In this document: positions 47,383 to 62,300 of the stretch, one piece after another
Layout of the letters: each line of letters begins with the position of its first letter
How positions within the stretch are numbered: position 1 is the first letter of the stretch
Origin: Rhea pennata
Lineage: Eukaryota; Chordata; Aves; Rheiformes; Rheidae
Direction: 5' to 3'
NCBI RefSeq assembly: GCF_028389875.1
Contig: NC_084671.1
Location: 28,639,083-28,703,082, forward strand
DNA: 64,000 nucleotides
Notes under the pieces: model-generated
What the model was told of the DNA's origin: nothing
Database searches by the model: none
The model's input: the letters and a program-made list of their open reading frames with translations, nothing else
Made by a program: the position numbers and the translations under genes

Positions 47383-50300
47383 CTAAAGCAAATGAAAAGG
47401 GAACAAGTTAAGCTCCTGCCTTACTGCAAACCTGCATCATGCCCTGAACCGAGCAGAATTTCTGATGTCCCAGGAGCAGAAATAAGAGGCAAGGGCGGGA
47501 TAGGATCACTACATCCTTCGGGCTGCCCAGGGCTGACAGTCAAGCCTTCAGAGATGGCACTGAGAAGCAAGTAATAGTCAGATCAGGGCTCTCTGAGCCA
47601 AACCTCCGTAACTTGGTTGCTGGCGTGGGGTTAGGCTGGTCCTGCAGCAGATGCAGCAGCTTGCGGGCAGCTGAGGACAGGGCTGCTGCACATCCAGACT
47701 GCCTGTTCCCAGCCAAAACACAGCTGCAGCCACTGAGCCACTTCTGTGCTACAGCAGAAGAGCCAGAGGTGCTGACCCCTAAAGAGACCACCACCTAGCA
47801 GGATGGTTTCGGATAAGGGTTCCCCACCCACCACAGCTCCACGGTGGGGCGGCCAACGTGGGCAGGATGTCCAGAGGAAGGAGAGACAGCAGTGCTTTGG
47901 GAGCTGGAGAGGCAGAGCCCAGGCCTGCCCTCAGCTCCCACACGCCGAGGAGCGCAAAGGGGCCGCTCACTGCTTGCTCTGCCTGCCGAGGACCGGAGAG
48001 CGCTCCCTTCCCCCAGCTGAGGCGGGAGGGCAGGATCCTGGAGCAGGTCCTTGGCCGAGGGTGCCGCACTCGCCGGGCCCCCAGGTCTTTAGCAGAAGCA
48101 GCACTCACCTTTTCGTTGTTGACGGTGGCCCAGGGGGCATCTCTCACCACGAAGCCCTTGGACGGGGCCTTGGACTCTTCATGGGAAGAGGGCTTCATAT
48201 ACACCTGCATCGCCTCGTTGTCCACCACATCTGCAAGCTGCAGCCACATAGCCCAGTCAGAAAGAGGCTCTCCCTAGCTCTTTGCACTGGTATCAAGTAC
48301 AGCTCACCCTGCTGCGACCTATCTAAGGTCACTAGCCTCTTCCACAGCCACCACCTCCTCGACTGCGACTGAGGCAGGCTGCAGCCAGGCAAGCGCTTGC
48401 ACGCGCCGCTACCGTGCTCGGTCAGTCCCCTCCCAGACAGCGGGGCCGGCCCTTGCGCTGCTGCGCAGAACACAGCCCAGGGCTCTGCACGCCGTGCCTT
48501 CAGCGACACTTGCACGTGAGGGCTGACTGCCACCTGCACAGGGTCTGAGTTCTCCAAAGATGCAGCAGGAAATACCAGAGGGAGCTACCTCAGACATCCA
48601 GCTCTGCGATAGAGGAAGTCCTGGCTAAGCCCCTGCGGAGATTTGCTGAACACTTACATATTCTTCCTCCAAGTTCAGGATGTGATCGATAGCTTCTTCT
48701 ACATTCTCAGGGAGCCCTGTCACAGTCACACAGTTGGGGTCAGGAGCTCCACTCTGAGGGAAGCGAATATCCACCTGCAACACAAGAAACAGGAGAGGAC
48801 TCAGATCTGCACATTGGAAAAGCCAGACGCTCTGCTACACTCACACCAGTAGATTTGCAGGAGAGAAAAGCCTTGGTCAGTTCACCGCTGCAAGTCTGTT
48901 TAGCAGCTCTACAGTCCAGACGAGGTGGGGATACCCTAAAATATACCAGGCTCTGGAGCCCATCTGGTTCCCCTGCAAAGGAAGACAGACAGGAGTCTTC
49001 CAGTCTGTGGTAACAACTGGTCTCCCAGCAGCTCCTGCTGTTCTACCTGCCCAGGGCCCCACGGCTCTCACACCCCTCTGCACAGCACCACTTGAGGCAG
49101 AGGCAGAAGAAAGCTGCGCTTCCAGACCGCATCCTCACGCTGCTCCTAGCACCTTCGCCACCAGCACGAGGCACAATAAGCTTTCTAGCTCCTCCAGATA
49201 CAGAATGCTCCTGGCTGATAGTCATTTTATGGAGCTGGCAAAGCCACACATGGCCTTTGGGCTCTCTTGCACCTTGTCCTTCCAGATGGCTGCAGGGAAG
49301 TCATACGAGGGGACCAAAGGCTGCTCACTTGGGAAACAAATGGCCGCAGTTGCCAGTTTGGCCACTCCTTGGTTCAACAACAAAGCCAGCCAAGATGCAA
49401 GCCCTCCAAAGCCTGTTCACTCCCAGCTTCCATTACTCACTGCCCTCTAGTAAAACATTCTGCTACTGCCATATTCAGGGTCCTGCTTTTTCCAGATTGA
49501 GCTGATTTGGACAAAGCCTTCAGCTTCCTGTAGCCAAATCTGGAGCCTGAGAGTATCTCAGAAGTTCCAAACTCGAGAGAATCAAGAAGGGAAAAAATAA
49601 AAAAAAAAAAAAAAGAGGATTTCCTTGAATTCAGCTGAAGCTGAATCTCAGTCTCAGTACAGTCCTCTTCCACAGCTCCCCAGCTACAGTCCCAACTGTT
49701 TAACTCCAGTAACCAGAGCAGCTCACACAACCATCCGTCTCCTGTGGAGAGATGATCCCAAAACATCTGAGATACAACCTGCAAGAAACCCACTACAGGG
49801 GCTTCCACAGAGGGACACAGAGCTCAGCGCTGTTTGCAGGACTAAGCTAAAGCACAAAGGAAGCGTTTCCAGGTCTCTCTTACGACTACACTCCTGCAAG
49901 ACGGGGGCAGCTCAGCCTCCTCCTTGTCTGGCTTCTGGACGAAGAGTGACTGACAGTAGATGCTGCGTGGGGATGCTCGGGCTGGTGACTGGGTGCGGTG
50001 TCCAGACAGCCCAGCTGCCTAGGGCTGACCAGGGGGCCCCAGCGTGAAGGATTCTGCTCATGTGTTTGTAGTGATACAGCTCTAGGGGAACAAGACACCG
50101 TTGGCTCTTCTGTTCCTGTTCTAGCTGGAGGTGCTCCACAGACACAACATGTGAGGACCACAAGGCCTCACCCTCCTGACTGCAGCTTGCAGCACTAAGC
50201 TGCTGCCAAGCCTGCAACGCGTGAGCAAGCAACACCACTGGGCACCCAGGCCTGGCCCAGCCTGGTGAATCGTGGTCCCACTGCTTACCTTGAATTCATC

Positions 50301-53300
50301 CATGATTTTGCGGATGGCTTTGCCGCGCGCACCAATGATGCGTGCATGAACGCGATGATCCAGAGTCACATCCTCAGAGACCATCTGCTCCAGCTCCCCA
50401 ACGATCTTCATGATGGCATCCCGGGCAGCCTCAGCGTTCTTCTCATAGCCTGTGATGGTGATCTGATCTTGGGCCTGGGGGCATGGGGAGATGTGTGAGT
50501 GACCAGGCCCACAAGCACCCAAGCAGCCCTTCTCCTTTTTGCTCGCCTTTATTCTCCACCTCTTCCAAAGGCAGCACAGGGAGGTTAGAGCCCCACAGAT
50601 GATGCTGTGCTTCCTATGCCCAGAGATTACCAGTTACCCTCTTTGTGCCCCCTCTGCCCTTACCAGCAGCCCTCTTTGTGCCCCCTCTGCCCTTACCTGA
50701 CTTTCATCATCCTTGTCAGGGAACTGAATGTTGACCTCATGCTCTGTGCGTATCTGGGTGATCACTGCTCCCTTTCTTCCAATGATTTTAGGGTGATATT
50801 TGGGATCCACGGTGACTGTCAGCTTAAAGCTTCGCAAGGCCTGGAATGGGAGAAGCAGAGTGAAGGCACAAGAGCAGGCAACATGCCACAGCCCGTACAG
50901 TGATGTCCCTCCAAGTCTCATCATTTCCTTCTGGCACAGCCATCAGCTGAGATCTTGTGCTTTTGCCAAGTCCAACAGGAAATTCCAAGTAGTAAATAAC
51001 CACCAAGCTCATCCCTCAGAGCTGGGACAAGGATTCACTGAGAAACAGTACAGAAGGACTTCTAGCACTGTGAGGTTCCCACCCTGAGGTGTATGGAAGG
51101 AACACAGGGTTGTGATAAAGCCCTAAGAAGTCCAAAGTTTCCTCTACGGTAGAATCCAAAATCTCTCCCCTGCGAGGTCATATGAAAGAGCCCTTACCCA
51201 ATCCTCGTAAGCCTTACCCTATCCTCCTGCTCAGCTTGCAGTTCCTTCACTCTTTCCAGGAGCCCAGCCTTGGCACGATCCAAGTTGGCAGCCAGTCCAG
51301 TGATGGTGATGACATCTGACTGCAGCTCAGGAGCAGGAACTTGGATGTTCACCTGAGCAACAGGTACCAACTGTCATTTTGTACTACTACTGAATACAGG
51401 TTGGCTCCTAGCTGATCTCCCCTGCCATCAGGATCAGCCCCCACCCAGAGAGCCTGACCTCTGCTTCTTCAGCCACCACCTATACCTTTGCTGCAGCGCT
51501 TCAGCTCCCAGCAGTTTCTGTGCTAGCCTGGAGAGGCTAGGAAAGAAACACATGTTCAGCTGTGCTGTCTGCAGCCAACCTACACGAGTCCCAAGAACGA
51601 GAGGCCCATGGTAAGCACCATGGGCTTCAGGGGGAAACTCTCCCAAATAAGCAGGCATGGCAGAGTTGTCTCCCATGGCCGAGGGAAAACGACCCTCACA
51701 TTGGTAGGGAATCCCTGCAGACACCCCAAAGAAAAGAAAAAAAAAAAAAAGAAAAGAAAAATCATGCAACATTCATGGCATCACACAGCTTCAGTGCAAA
51801 AAATACCAAACCCCAGAGCCAAGGACCAAATTACAGAGCAATCATTTTCTTATTACAGAGCCTGCGTTGCCATGGTCAAGCCATGACAGTGCTGAGTATG
51901 ACACCACAAACACAGTCACTTACAGACACTCCGGGACAGAGGAGACCAGAGGAAGGGCACTGACTTACTTCAAACTCATCCATCATTTTGCGGATTCCAC
52001 TTCCTTTCTGGCCAATAATGTAACGGTGAAGATCAAAGGGAACTTCCACCTCAATGGTGACAGGAACCAGAGCCTGCAGAGGAAGGAGCACAGTTTAACA
52101 GATGAAAAACATCTCTCATCTTGCAGCTTGCCATATTCTTGCCCAAAACAACAACTTGATAAACTGAGGTACACTCCCTTGTAGAGTCAAGGCATAAACT
52201 CTAAAGGCAGAGAGAGCAGCTGCAAACTTGGTAACGACCTGTTGGGTGTTAAAGTACCTTTTCCAAGCAAACAATCCTATATCCTATACCTTCTCTGGAG
52301 ATATCCCTGGTTTCCATCTAGCAGAGACCCAGACAACATCACTACTGCGACATGGTACCTTGTCTATGGCAAGGTCTGCTCGAGTTTGAATGATTCATCC
52401 TCAGACAGTTTCTCTTTGCAGCCCTGCTCCATAGAACAAGCATGTCATGCTTTCATGGCAAGTAACCTGGGGCTGCTTACAGCTCTGACAATCGCTAGGT
52501 CAGGCCACCAAGCTAAATTACAGAGCCATAGGAGCACTTCCCTGGGTAGTCTGCAGTTAAGGTCAGCGACCAGCTCAGTAGCAAACATAGCTGGATAATT
52601 TTGTTACCACCCAAAAGCTCACGGTGAGCTTTTTGCATCGGGGCAAAATGCATTGTGTTACAGTCCTAAGGGGCCTTGGAAAGCCACGTACCTGCAGCGC
52701 CTCCTTCGCTGCCTCGCACTTCTCCCTGCGGCCAGAGATGATGATGATATCGCACTTCTTTGGAGAGCTGGGGTCCGCATCTTTCCCATCCTTGCCTTCC
52801 CCTCCGTCCTCACCGTTCTCCTGCACAGCTGGCTCTGCAGCAGGGGCTGCCAAAATGGAAAAGAAATTCATGTTAAATGTGCAGAGCCCTCTCCCTGCTC
52901 AACATATCCCCCTCTAGATCTGCAGCCTGCTCGTTGCCACAAGGTAAGGCTGGCAGCTTCTTCACCAGCAGGAAAGTTGACCAGCACATCACTGGACATT
53001 ACAGCAAGGCAGCTGATGCTAGGCCAGGCTGTTCAACAAGAACAGGCAGAGCAGGCCCCAGCCAACGGGCCTTGACTGTGGTCAATATACCCAGCAACGA
53101 GAGCACGAGAGCTCAGAGAAGCCTCGACAAGCCTCTAGAGCAACGGAGCAGCAGCAGGTTCTGCTTTCTGCCAGGTTAGGTCCTCGTGCTCCCTGCGCTG
53201 TGTTGAGAACATATTCAAGGTCTGCAGGTTTCACCTCACCAAATCGGCCCTTTTTCCCTCCGAGATGACCAGGCTGATGCTGAGCCCAGATTAAGGACAT

Positions 53301-56300
53301 GGCAGGGTACACCTGAAGCTACTTCTCTACAGATTTCAGCTGGAACATCTCCACTGATATATTAAAAGCCAAGATGCTATTCTACACTACACTCATGTGA
53401 TGCCCCAATTACCATGCGAACATGCATCCATGGGAATACCTGGGTTCTCCTCCCTGTCAGGGAATTTGATCTGGACACCATAGTCCCGGGTGATCTGCTG
53501 GATTCGGGATCCTTTGGGGCCCATAATGGAGCGGTGGAACTTTTGTGGGATGGTGCACTCGATTGTCACTTGAGCTTCCTGCGAGAAAGCAGAGTTGCTC
53601 TATTGCGATGCAGCCACTTTCACACCAGAATACAGGATGCTTGTGCATGGTGAAATCCATAATGGACACGTGAGGACATAAAAGCTGGTGGCAGGGGAAG
53701 AACTGAAAGTTTCTTCGAATCTTTCCTATTCTTACAGGAATTAGTGTAGGATTTCTTAACAAAGGCTGCCTCCAACCCATGATGTCAAGGGCTTTAGAGA
53801 CCAAAGCTCAAGCTTTCCATGACCCTAAAGGGGAGGAACAATTCAGACAAAGGAAAAAGATGCGGGGAAAAAAAAAAAGAGAGAGCGCGAGAGAGCACAA
53901 GTTTGACCAGCGGCTGCTTCCAAAAGCCAGTGCTAACAGGATAGGAAAAGTCAGGTAGCAGCCATTGCAAAAGACCCAGCATGGAGAGGCATAAGAAGGC
54001 TCCAACTTTTTAATGAAGCTCATCAAGGAAGAGCTTCCATTTCCACCCCAAAACACCCTGGGGACTGCAGAGGAAGCAATTCTTTTGTAGAGCTTTGCCA
54101 TTTTGGAGCCAGTAGCTATTCCCCAGCCTGGGACCTAAAGTCTGTCGAGGTCCTATGTAGCCGCAGGACTCGTTTATATACAGCTTGGCTGTACATAGGT
54201 TCAAGAAGGGCACTGCTGAAGCAACAAAGTGATGAAAACAGCTTTCCTTGGACATACCAGGTCCTCAATGATCTCCTGAATGCGTTTCTTGGCTGCCTCC
54301 ACACAGTCCTTGGCTCCCTTGAGGGTGACTTTGTCGCTCTGGGTGCCAGAGCGTGGGAAGCTGACCATCACACCACCATACTCATCAGCGATCTCACGCA
54401 GAACTTGCCCTCTCCGGATGACAAAGTGGCGGTGGTGCTTAGGGTCAACAACCATGGAGTCTTCAATCACATTATCCTGCCGATAGATGACAATCAGTCA
54501 ATCTCTGGTGGCAATCACTAGTTTGCTGTGCTCAGTGGCAGTCAGAAAACCATTACTACTTCACTCCAACACTGACAGCATGGAGATCTTTCCGAACTCC
54601 CATGAAGGGCAGCACATGGTTTTAGGACAAGCAGGTCCTCCACACTTGCCACTTGCTACAGGGATGGGTAGGAAAAGAGGAGAAGTAGTTCTCACCAGGT
54701 TCTTGATGAGGGCCTCCAGTTCCTTCTGTGCCTCCTTGACAGCCTCCTCAGTCCCCATGATGGTGATCAGCTCCTGATCTTTGTCCTCAGAGGTCGGGAA
54801 GATGATGCGAGCCCCAGTGTTATCACGCACCTTACGGATGTTGCCACCACCTTTACCAATAAGGAACTTGTGGTACTCTGGCTTTGCACGGAGGTCCACA
54901 GTGTAACTCTTTGTTTGCTGAAAGGAGTCAGATAGCCAGAAAACATGTCAATATACAGCAGATATATGCCCACATCAGTAGTGTATGCAGTGTACCTGCA
55001 CACACATACACACTGTTTCAGGAGCAAGGCAGATGCAGCCTGATGTCCAAAATCAGAGGTATGATGTCTTAAAGAGAAAATACTACATGAAGACATTCCC
55101 AGTGCTGAAGAGCTATCTGTGTACTCAGCATGACTAGTGAGAACATGAGCAGAAAAAGACTTCCCCTGAAAAATGGTCTGATACTCGCATGAGGCAGTGT
55201 AACCATTTGCAGACTGACTGCTGTAAGCCAGGCAGCAGAAGCAGCAGATCAGGAGAACTTTGTATACACATACAAGTTGCAAAGGGGTTTCTTTTGCTAA
55301 TAAAATCACCAGCTAGTCACAGCTCAGAGCAAGGTCTTGTAACTCAGCTCTTAAACCCAGGTACATGCAGTGAAATGGAAGAACAGTGACAAGAGCTGGA
55401 ATTTGAGAAAAAAACTCCCCAAAGAAAAAAAAAGAAAAGAAAAAAGAAAGAAGAAGAAAGGGAGATATGCAGGGAAAAATATGTTTTGGGGGATGTGGTT
55501 ACCTAACAGCATTTAAACACTAGGAGTAGAGGGCCTTGGCCCTTCCAATACATTCCCAGCCTGCAGAAAGTAGTGTTAGAGCCATTTCTTCTGCCTGTGG
55601 GGGTGGAATTCATTGTCATAGGGATGGAAGCACATTTTTCTTTTAATTATCCCAATTGTCCTCAAATCCCTCAAAAGATGATGGAGCTGACTGATGCCAG
55701 AGGCTTCCCAGCAGGCAGAATTTCAATTCCAGAAGAGAAAAGGCTGGCCAAAACAATCTGCTTCTTCCCCTAGGACAGGGCTAACCTTCTCCTCTGCCAG
55801 GTGCAGCAGCTGTTTCTTTGCCTTCTCCACATCCTGCGCTGGGCCCCTGATGGTCACGGTGTCACTGCCAGAGCCCTCTGTGGGGAAGTGAATGTGGACC
55901 CCACCACACTCCTCCATGATGGAGCGGATGAAGCGGCCTTTGGCGCCAATGAGGGAATTGTGCAGCTTAGAAGGAATAGAGACCTCCACCTCTGTGATGT
56001 TGGCCTAAAAGAGAACAGTGCCAGGCAGTTAATCAGCTGCAGAAACGTGTTTGTCCCCACTCGGCTTACCGCACAACCTCCACGCTGCCAGTTTCTACAC
56101 ACAGCTGTAAGAAATGCCTCACTAGAGAGGCCTGAGACTGGCTGCTGCTGACATATGAGCAGCCAGAGGCAGGAGGCACAGCATCACCTCACAGCACAGT
56201 TCATTTTAGAGGAATTACATCCCTTCCCCAAGAAAAAACACCACAAATGCATTCTCTGATCAAAAGATCACTGCACCTGCATGAAGGAGTCCATCTGGAG

Positions 56301-59300
56301 GTGCAACAGCTGCTGTCAGCTAGCACTTTACACAGGAGATGTTGGTGCAGTTCAGCAAGCCGCCCAGAGCACCTCTCAAAGACACAAGTCTGCTCTCTGG
56401 TAATCTGCAAGCACTCAGACAAGCAAGTATCCTGACTATTGCTGAGAGTCCGTCTTGGGAGATTAATCTCCCATCTAAAAGCTTTCATCTTAACTATGCA
56501 GCTCAGTTCCTTGCTTCATTCAAGGTGATAACAGTTGTCCTCATTAATGTTGAGTGCAAGATATTTTTAGTCTCCTTGATCTCAGTTAAGACATTGCCTT
56601 CCCTAGTTCAAAAAAGACATTTCAGAGGGACAGCCCTACTTGCATCCTGGCAAGCTGGATAAAGAGACTTCTCTGAAAAAAAAAAAGTGCCAGATGACAC
56701 AGGCCTAAATCACAGCTCTCTGGGCAATGAGCTACAGACAACTTTTCCTAAAAACTTGGGTTTAAGATCCAAGAATGCATTGAGGTGCATGTTTTGATTC
56801 CTCCCTGTCCTCTCCCATTACAGCCACTTCTTTTTTATTCGTGCCTTTTAGCAATGTTTTCAGGTCCCTCATCTGCAACAGGGCAGTGATTTTGCTTACC
56901 AGCTCCTTCTGAATGGCAAGGATTCTGTGGCGAGCAGCTTCGCAGTTTGCTCTCTTGCCTGTAATAACAATTGTCTCCGAGTTGCTGTTCTCTGCTGGGA
57001 GATCAATTTTGGTGTTGCTTTCTTCACGGATCTGCCACAAGGAAAAAATTAATTTCAGAGATGTCCCGTGTCAAAAGAAAGCTCTTGGAGATTGCATTTT
57101 ACCAACAAGCAGGAGATCACCATGAGTGGGGATTTAGCTGCAGGCAGAAACCATACTGAGCACTGGAGATAGGAAAGCTATCTCACCTTCTTGATGTTGG
57201 CACCTCCTTTCCCTATGATGTTCTTGTGAAATTGTTTGAAGATGGGGACAGAAATAGAAAAGCTGTTTTCAACCTAAGGGAGAAAAGAAAGGACAACTGA
57301 AGATTACACTGTCATGCAAAGCCAGACCTTGCCCCAGGAACTTGATAAACGCAAGCTTTTGACAACAGGCTTAAGGCCAAGGCAGCTCTCTGTAGAAGAG
57401 ACTTGCAACAACGAGCAAAAGCAAGTTCCTTCCCATGCTGCCTTCAAATAAGAGGTATTATACCCTCTTGCCCCCATCCAGCCAGAACAGCATGCACAGC
57501 TCCCTCATCTAGAGGTGTTTCAACTCCAGCTAAGCTATGGTGACAGTACAGCTGTGCTTTATTGCAGGGCTACCTAGGTGTGTACGACAGAAGAACACAC
57601 AGAACTCCTCCTACCAGGTCTGCCACCATCTTTTGCATGTACTTGGTGCACTTCTCCACCTCGTTCTTGGGACCTCTAAGTTGGACGATGTCACTCTTGT
57701 GCGCTGGGTCTGGGAAGTTGATGATAACCTGCAAGAGGTGGTCATTTAAAGGCAAACTCAAGTAAATGCAAGAACTGCTTTATGTCAGACGTACAAAGCC
57801 TGGGATCCTAGGCATCCTCAGTCAAATTCAAAAAAAAATGTAGCCATATTAGCAGCTTCTGGCCAAGAGGAAGTCTCCTCATATATATTAGATAGAGTCA
57901 CTGAATTTATGACTTCATTAGTTAGTCGGAAGAGACTTGCAACTATGAGCAAAAGTGTGTCTGAGACTTATGTCTGCGACTGCGACAGAGTAGGAAACAT
58001 CCCCTCGGGGTTCCCCATCCCCTGGAAAGCCTTACCTCTGGGAATTTCTCCCGGATTTCCCGGATCCGCTCGCCCTTCTGCCCAATGATGGTCCGGTGGA
58101 ATTTCTGCTCAATGATTAGGTCCTTGGTGCGTTCATTTTCCTGATGAGGATACAGATTACAGTCGGATTTTCAGCAGGAGAGCCACACAGCTTTATGTAC
58201 CAGTTTGCTGCCTGACAGTTTTACTTGCCAGCTCTGTTTGTCTGCCCCTACACAAAATTCATTTTAGGTTGACAGAGAAAGTATATGCACACAAATAGAG
58301 GAACAGATCTGTGCACAGGAACTACCTTTGCCAACAGATCGGAGAGCTCAGGAGGTGAGGAGGCACACACTTGCACCAGAAGAGGTTCCATGGAAACACA
58401 AGAGCCCTAACTCTGTGGCCTCCCAAGCATCGCGTCCTACTCACCATACGGGAAGCGAGTTCCAGCAGCTCTTTTTTGGCCTGTTGGACCCCCTGCGGGT
58501 CTCCTTCAATTCTGATCAGGTTGCTCTTCTCATTGTCCGGCGGAATGCGCACAGACACCTTGTAGAGGTCCTTGATTCTGTTAACTTCAAGGGAATGAAT
58601 GCGGTGATACAGTCTGCTAAGCCAAGGCTAGCAACAAAGCATCTTGGTATCAGTACTCAGAGGTTGTTTAAGCAGTAAGCTCAGAAAACGCCAGTGGGCT
58701 GGGCCTGAAATAGGGGCAGTGCCTCTTCACCTTGGAGTTCAGTGAGAGCAGACTTGTAAGATCTGTATAGGTAAGTATTGTGGCATCTACGGAGCCAAAT
58801 GCCTGTTTGCCAGAATGAAGCATCAACAGATCTGATCTAAACGTGCTGCAGTTCAAGGAGGAAGATGGTCGTTTCATTTCTGATCCCAAATTCTTTTCTG
58901 AGGGAGAAACCCACTGGCAGATTTCCAACACCCCTCCAATCTACTGTTAAAATGTATGTTACATTAGTCACAGAGCTACCTGAAAGAAAGGAAAATTTAA
59001 TTCTCCAACCGAGATAAAACTTCCTCCAGGACATGGCAAAATAATTTCATCCCTGTTGAGCCTCCCAAGACGCTATCTCAAATTGAAGCCACCCCAAGGC
59101 CTTCCTGCCCATTTATCTCCTTGAGCCAGCACTGCTCTAGAAGAACAGATGTAATGTGATGGAGACACCAGCTCTGATGAGCTACAGAACTCTCGCTACT
59201 GTCTGCTAAACAGTAGTCCAAGACAGACAGACAGGCCAAGGAGGGATTGCAGCGTTGCGAGAAAGGCACCCTACTTACTGTTAGCTCCATTCTTGCCAAT

Positions 59301-62300
59301 AAGGTGTCGGTGGAATTTGTGGTCAACGTTGATTTCTGCATAATCCATCCGGTTGATCTATAAAGAATTGTATAGGGCTAGGTAGGCAAGGCCACCACTT
59401 CTCCTATCTTGTGCCCTGAGTAACTATCTATTGCCAGTATTGACACTGCCACTCCAATAGCCAGGTGCAAACACTCCTCCTGCTACTAAGCAGAGTAGAA
59501 ACACTCACTGCCCTGAGAGTACCCTGTCTGCAAAAGATTTAAAGGGATTTTTTTGCATCCCTAGCTATGACTGAAAGAGAATTCTCCCTTCTCTGCAGCA
59601 AAAGATTTAAGACTGAAAGCTATGGACAAGTTTCACAACCAAGTGTTTCACTCATCTGCCGCACAGCTTGCCTCCTGTAACCATGCAGAGGCGATCCATG
59701 TGTCCTCAGCCCTGCTCTGTTGCCCCTTCTCCCCTCACATTCTTCTTATGTACTGGAACTAGTAACACCAACTTACCAGATCCTTGACCATGACTTCAAT
59801 CTGTTCCTGAGCCACATTCACATCTTCTGTAGGTCCTTCCAAGGTGATTTTATCCTCTCCTTCAGTGAACTCGATGTGAACCTTTAGACAGGATAGAGAA
59901 TCCAGTAAGACTTTTGCAAGTCAGGTCAGTGCTGTTAGCCAGGCCTACACTACTCATCTCTGCCACTAGGAGATGGTTTCTTTCCCACACAGTAAACAAT
60001 CATGCCTGTGTTTTTGGAAATAGGTAACTCACAATTCTGGCCAGACAATAGCGTCTAGAGCCCATGGCTTTAGTTCTGTCCTGGAGGCTGCAAGGGCTTT
60101 GGAGAAACTGGTCACCTGACCTTTCTCCAGGTATCATGTAACTCACAGTGAAAAACCTAGCTGAATTCAACATTTGCAGGTACATTACTACATCAGTTCT
60201 CAAACTAGGATCACATAAAGGTTCTTTTGAAGGCCTCAACCCACCAGTGTAACTCAAGATGAGTAATGTCTGTAGCAGGAAAGAGAGGATCTCTTAATAT
60301 TAAGATCTATGTCACTTCCTCTCTGGTTTCTCCCATGCTAGAACACATCTATCCCTTCTACAAGCTAAACCACATCTTACAGCAGAGGGTGCTAAGCTAA
60401 CCATCTCATCCATACCTTTGGCATCTGCTGAGTTATTTTGGCCAGGTTTTGTCCTTTCTTTCCAATAATGAAACGATGAAGCCAAGAGGGGGCAGAGACC
60501 GAGGAGACGGTAAAACTGTTGGCCTGAGATAGAAGAACAGAGAAACTGTATGATGGATAGACTGGAAGAGGTCTTCACATAAGTTCAGTCTGAATTTCTC
60601 CCTACACTGGCAGCCTCAGTACTGGTTTCAGCTAAGCAGCATCTTTAGCAGCCCAGCAGAGACCCCTCACATTTGCCAGCGCTGAAGGATACGCCTTTAC
60701 ATGACTTTCTAAGAAGGCCTACCCCATTTTATCAATACCTTTGCATAGACTTCAGTCAATGCTTGCCCAAGCTTTTCAGGTTCGCCACGCAGTATCACCG
60801 TCTCCGAGCTGCTGTCAGTGGGTGGGATCTCGACCGAGACTCCAGTTTTCTCCAAGATCTCCTGCAGGGAATTCCCCTTGGGGCCGATGACGTACTTGTG
60901 CTGGGACTTCTTCACCTCCACTGCAATGGTGGTAGTCTTCTTTTTCTGTAGGGGCAGAGGCACTAGGGCATCAATCAAAGGGGGGTAGAGAAGGACAGAA
61001 GTGAAAGGAAGGGGCAGCCACCAGATGCAGCTGAAACTCTGCATCCAGCAAAGAGCAGAGCAAAGGTGAGCACACATCATCCAAAGAACCCTAGCACGAT
61101 GTGGGACACTGCCCCTCAAAAGCCTTGTGCTCATAGGTTCACAGGTGCGGCTTGTACTCAGCCGCAAGCTCTCTGGGACACTACATGGAGGAGACCACAT
61201 ACACACGCATTCTTGCACAACAAAGCTCAACACCCAGCTGTCCCTCAGGCAGTATCGCAATGCCACACCACGTAGACTACCTGGCTATAAGCTGATTATC
61301 TCTGTTGAAATCCAAATTAGCACGAATACAGTCCTAGTCCTAACCAAGGGAAGAACAGCCCAGCAACCCACAACAGGGATATTCACTGCAATGCTGGCTG
61401 CAGAGAATCAATACATGAAATTTACTCTTCAGCAACTTCTACTTTAATTTAGCAATTTTGACAATATCAGCAGGCCAACAACACTGCAGATTTCACACTT
61501 CACTGCCGAGTTACATCTTTGTGAATAAGAGCCAAGGGACTTCTTTGTGGCCCAGGACACAGAAAAGCAAAACATCCATCTTCTCCCTGGTAGCATCACC
61601 CCAAACCCCACTCTTCTGGGGAAGGACACAGCAAGACCCAAGGCCATGCACTGCAAGGGCTGCAGAGCCAGAGATGATGCGAGAAGGACGCAATGGAGAG
61701 ATGCACAAGTGGAACAAGAAGCAAAGAGGGTGTATGAGCACGTGCAGGGAAGACGGCAGGTGGGGCTTATAACTATTCATACCTTCTCCTCATAGATCTT
61801 CTTAACACGAGCCACGGCCTGGGCTAGCTGCTCCTTTTCTCCTGTGAAGACTATCTCCGTCTTGTTGACGCTGGGCGGGGGAATGTTGATGCGTGTCCCT
61901 GTGTCCTGCATAAGCTCGCTCACCAGCTTGTTGTAAGGGCCAGCAATGAAGGGGTGGTACACTTTCTCCACATCCAGTCGCTCCACAGCACGCTTATCCT
62001 GGAAGAGCCCAAAACAGACCTCTGTGGGTACTGTCCTCCACAAAACAGTCTCTGCCAGACACAGCTAAGTTCCCAGTGCTAACCTCCTCAACACTCTGGT
62101 CCAAGCACCCTCTGTAGTCCGCAGGCTGCTAGATCTCCACCTATTCCAATCTACAGATCCTGCTGTTGCTACTGTTGTTATGTGGCATTCATCTCTAACA
62201 TCCTGCCTTATCTCACCTAGCACCAAACATGGTCGTTTGCAAACATGGAAAACACTTATCTGGCTTCAGAGATGAACAGAATAGAGAACCAAAAGTTACA

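Noticed and set aside
58578-58584. Alternative acceptor AG (ttaacag) for the HDLBP KH5 second-half exon
   Set aside because: It would break the frame with the preceding donor; the AG at 58585-58586 restores the expected NINRIKDLYK.
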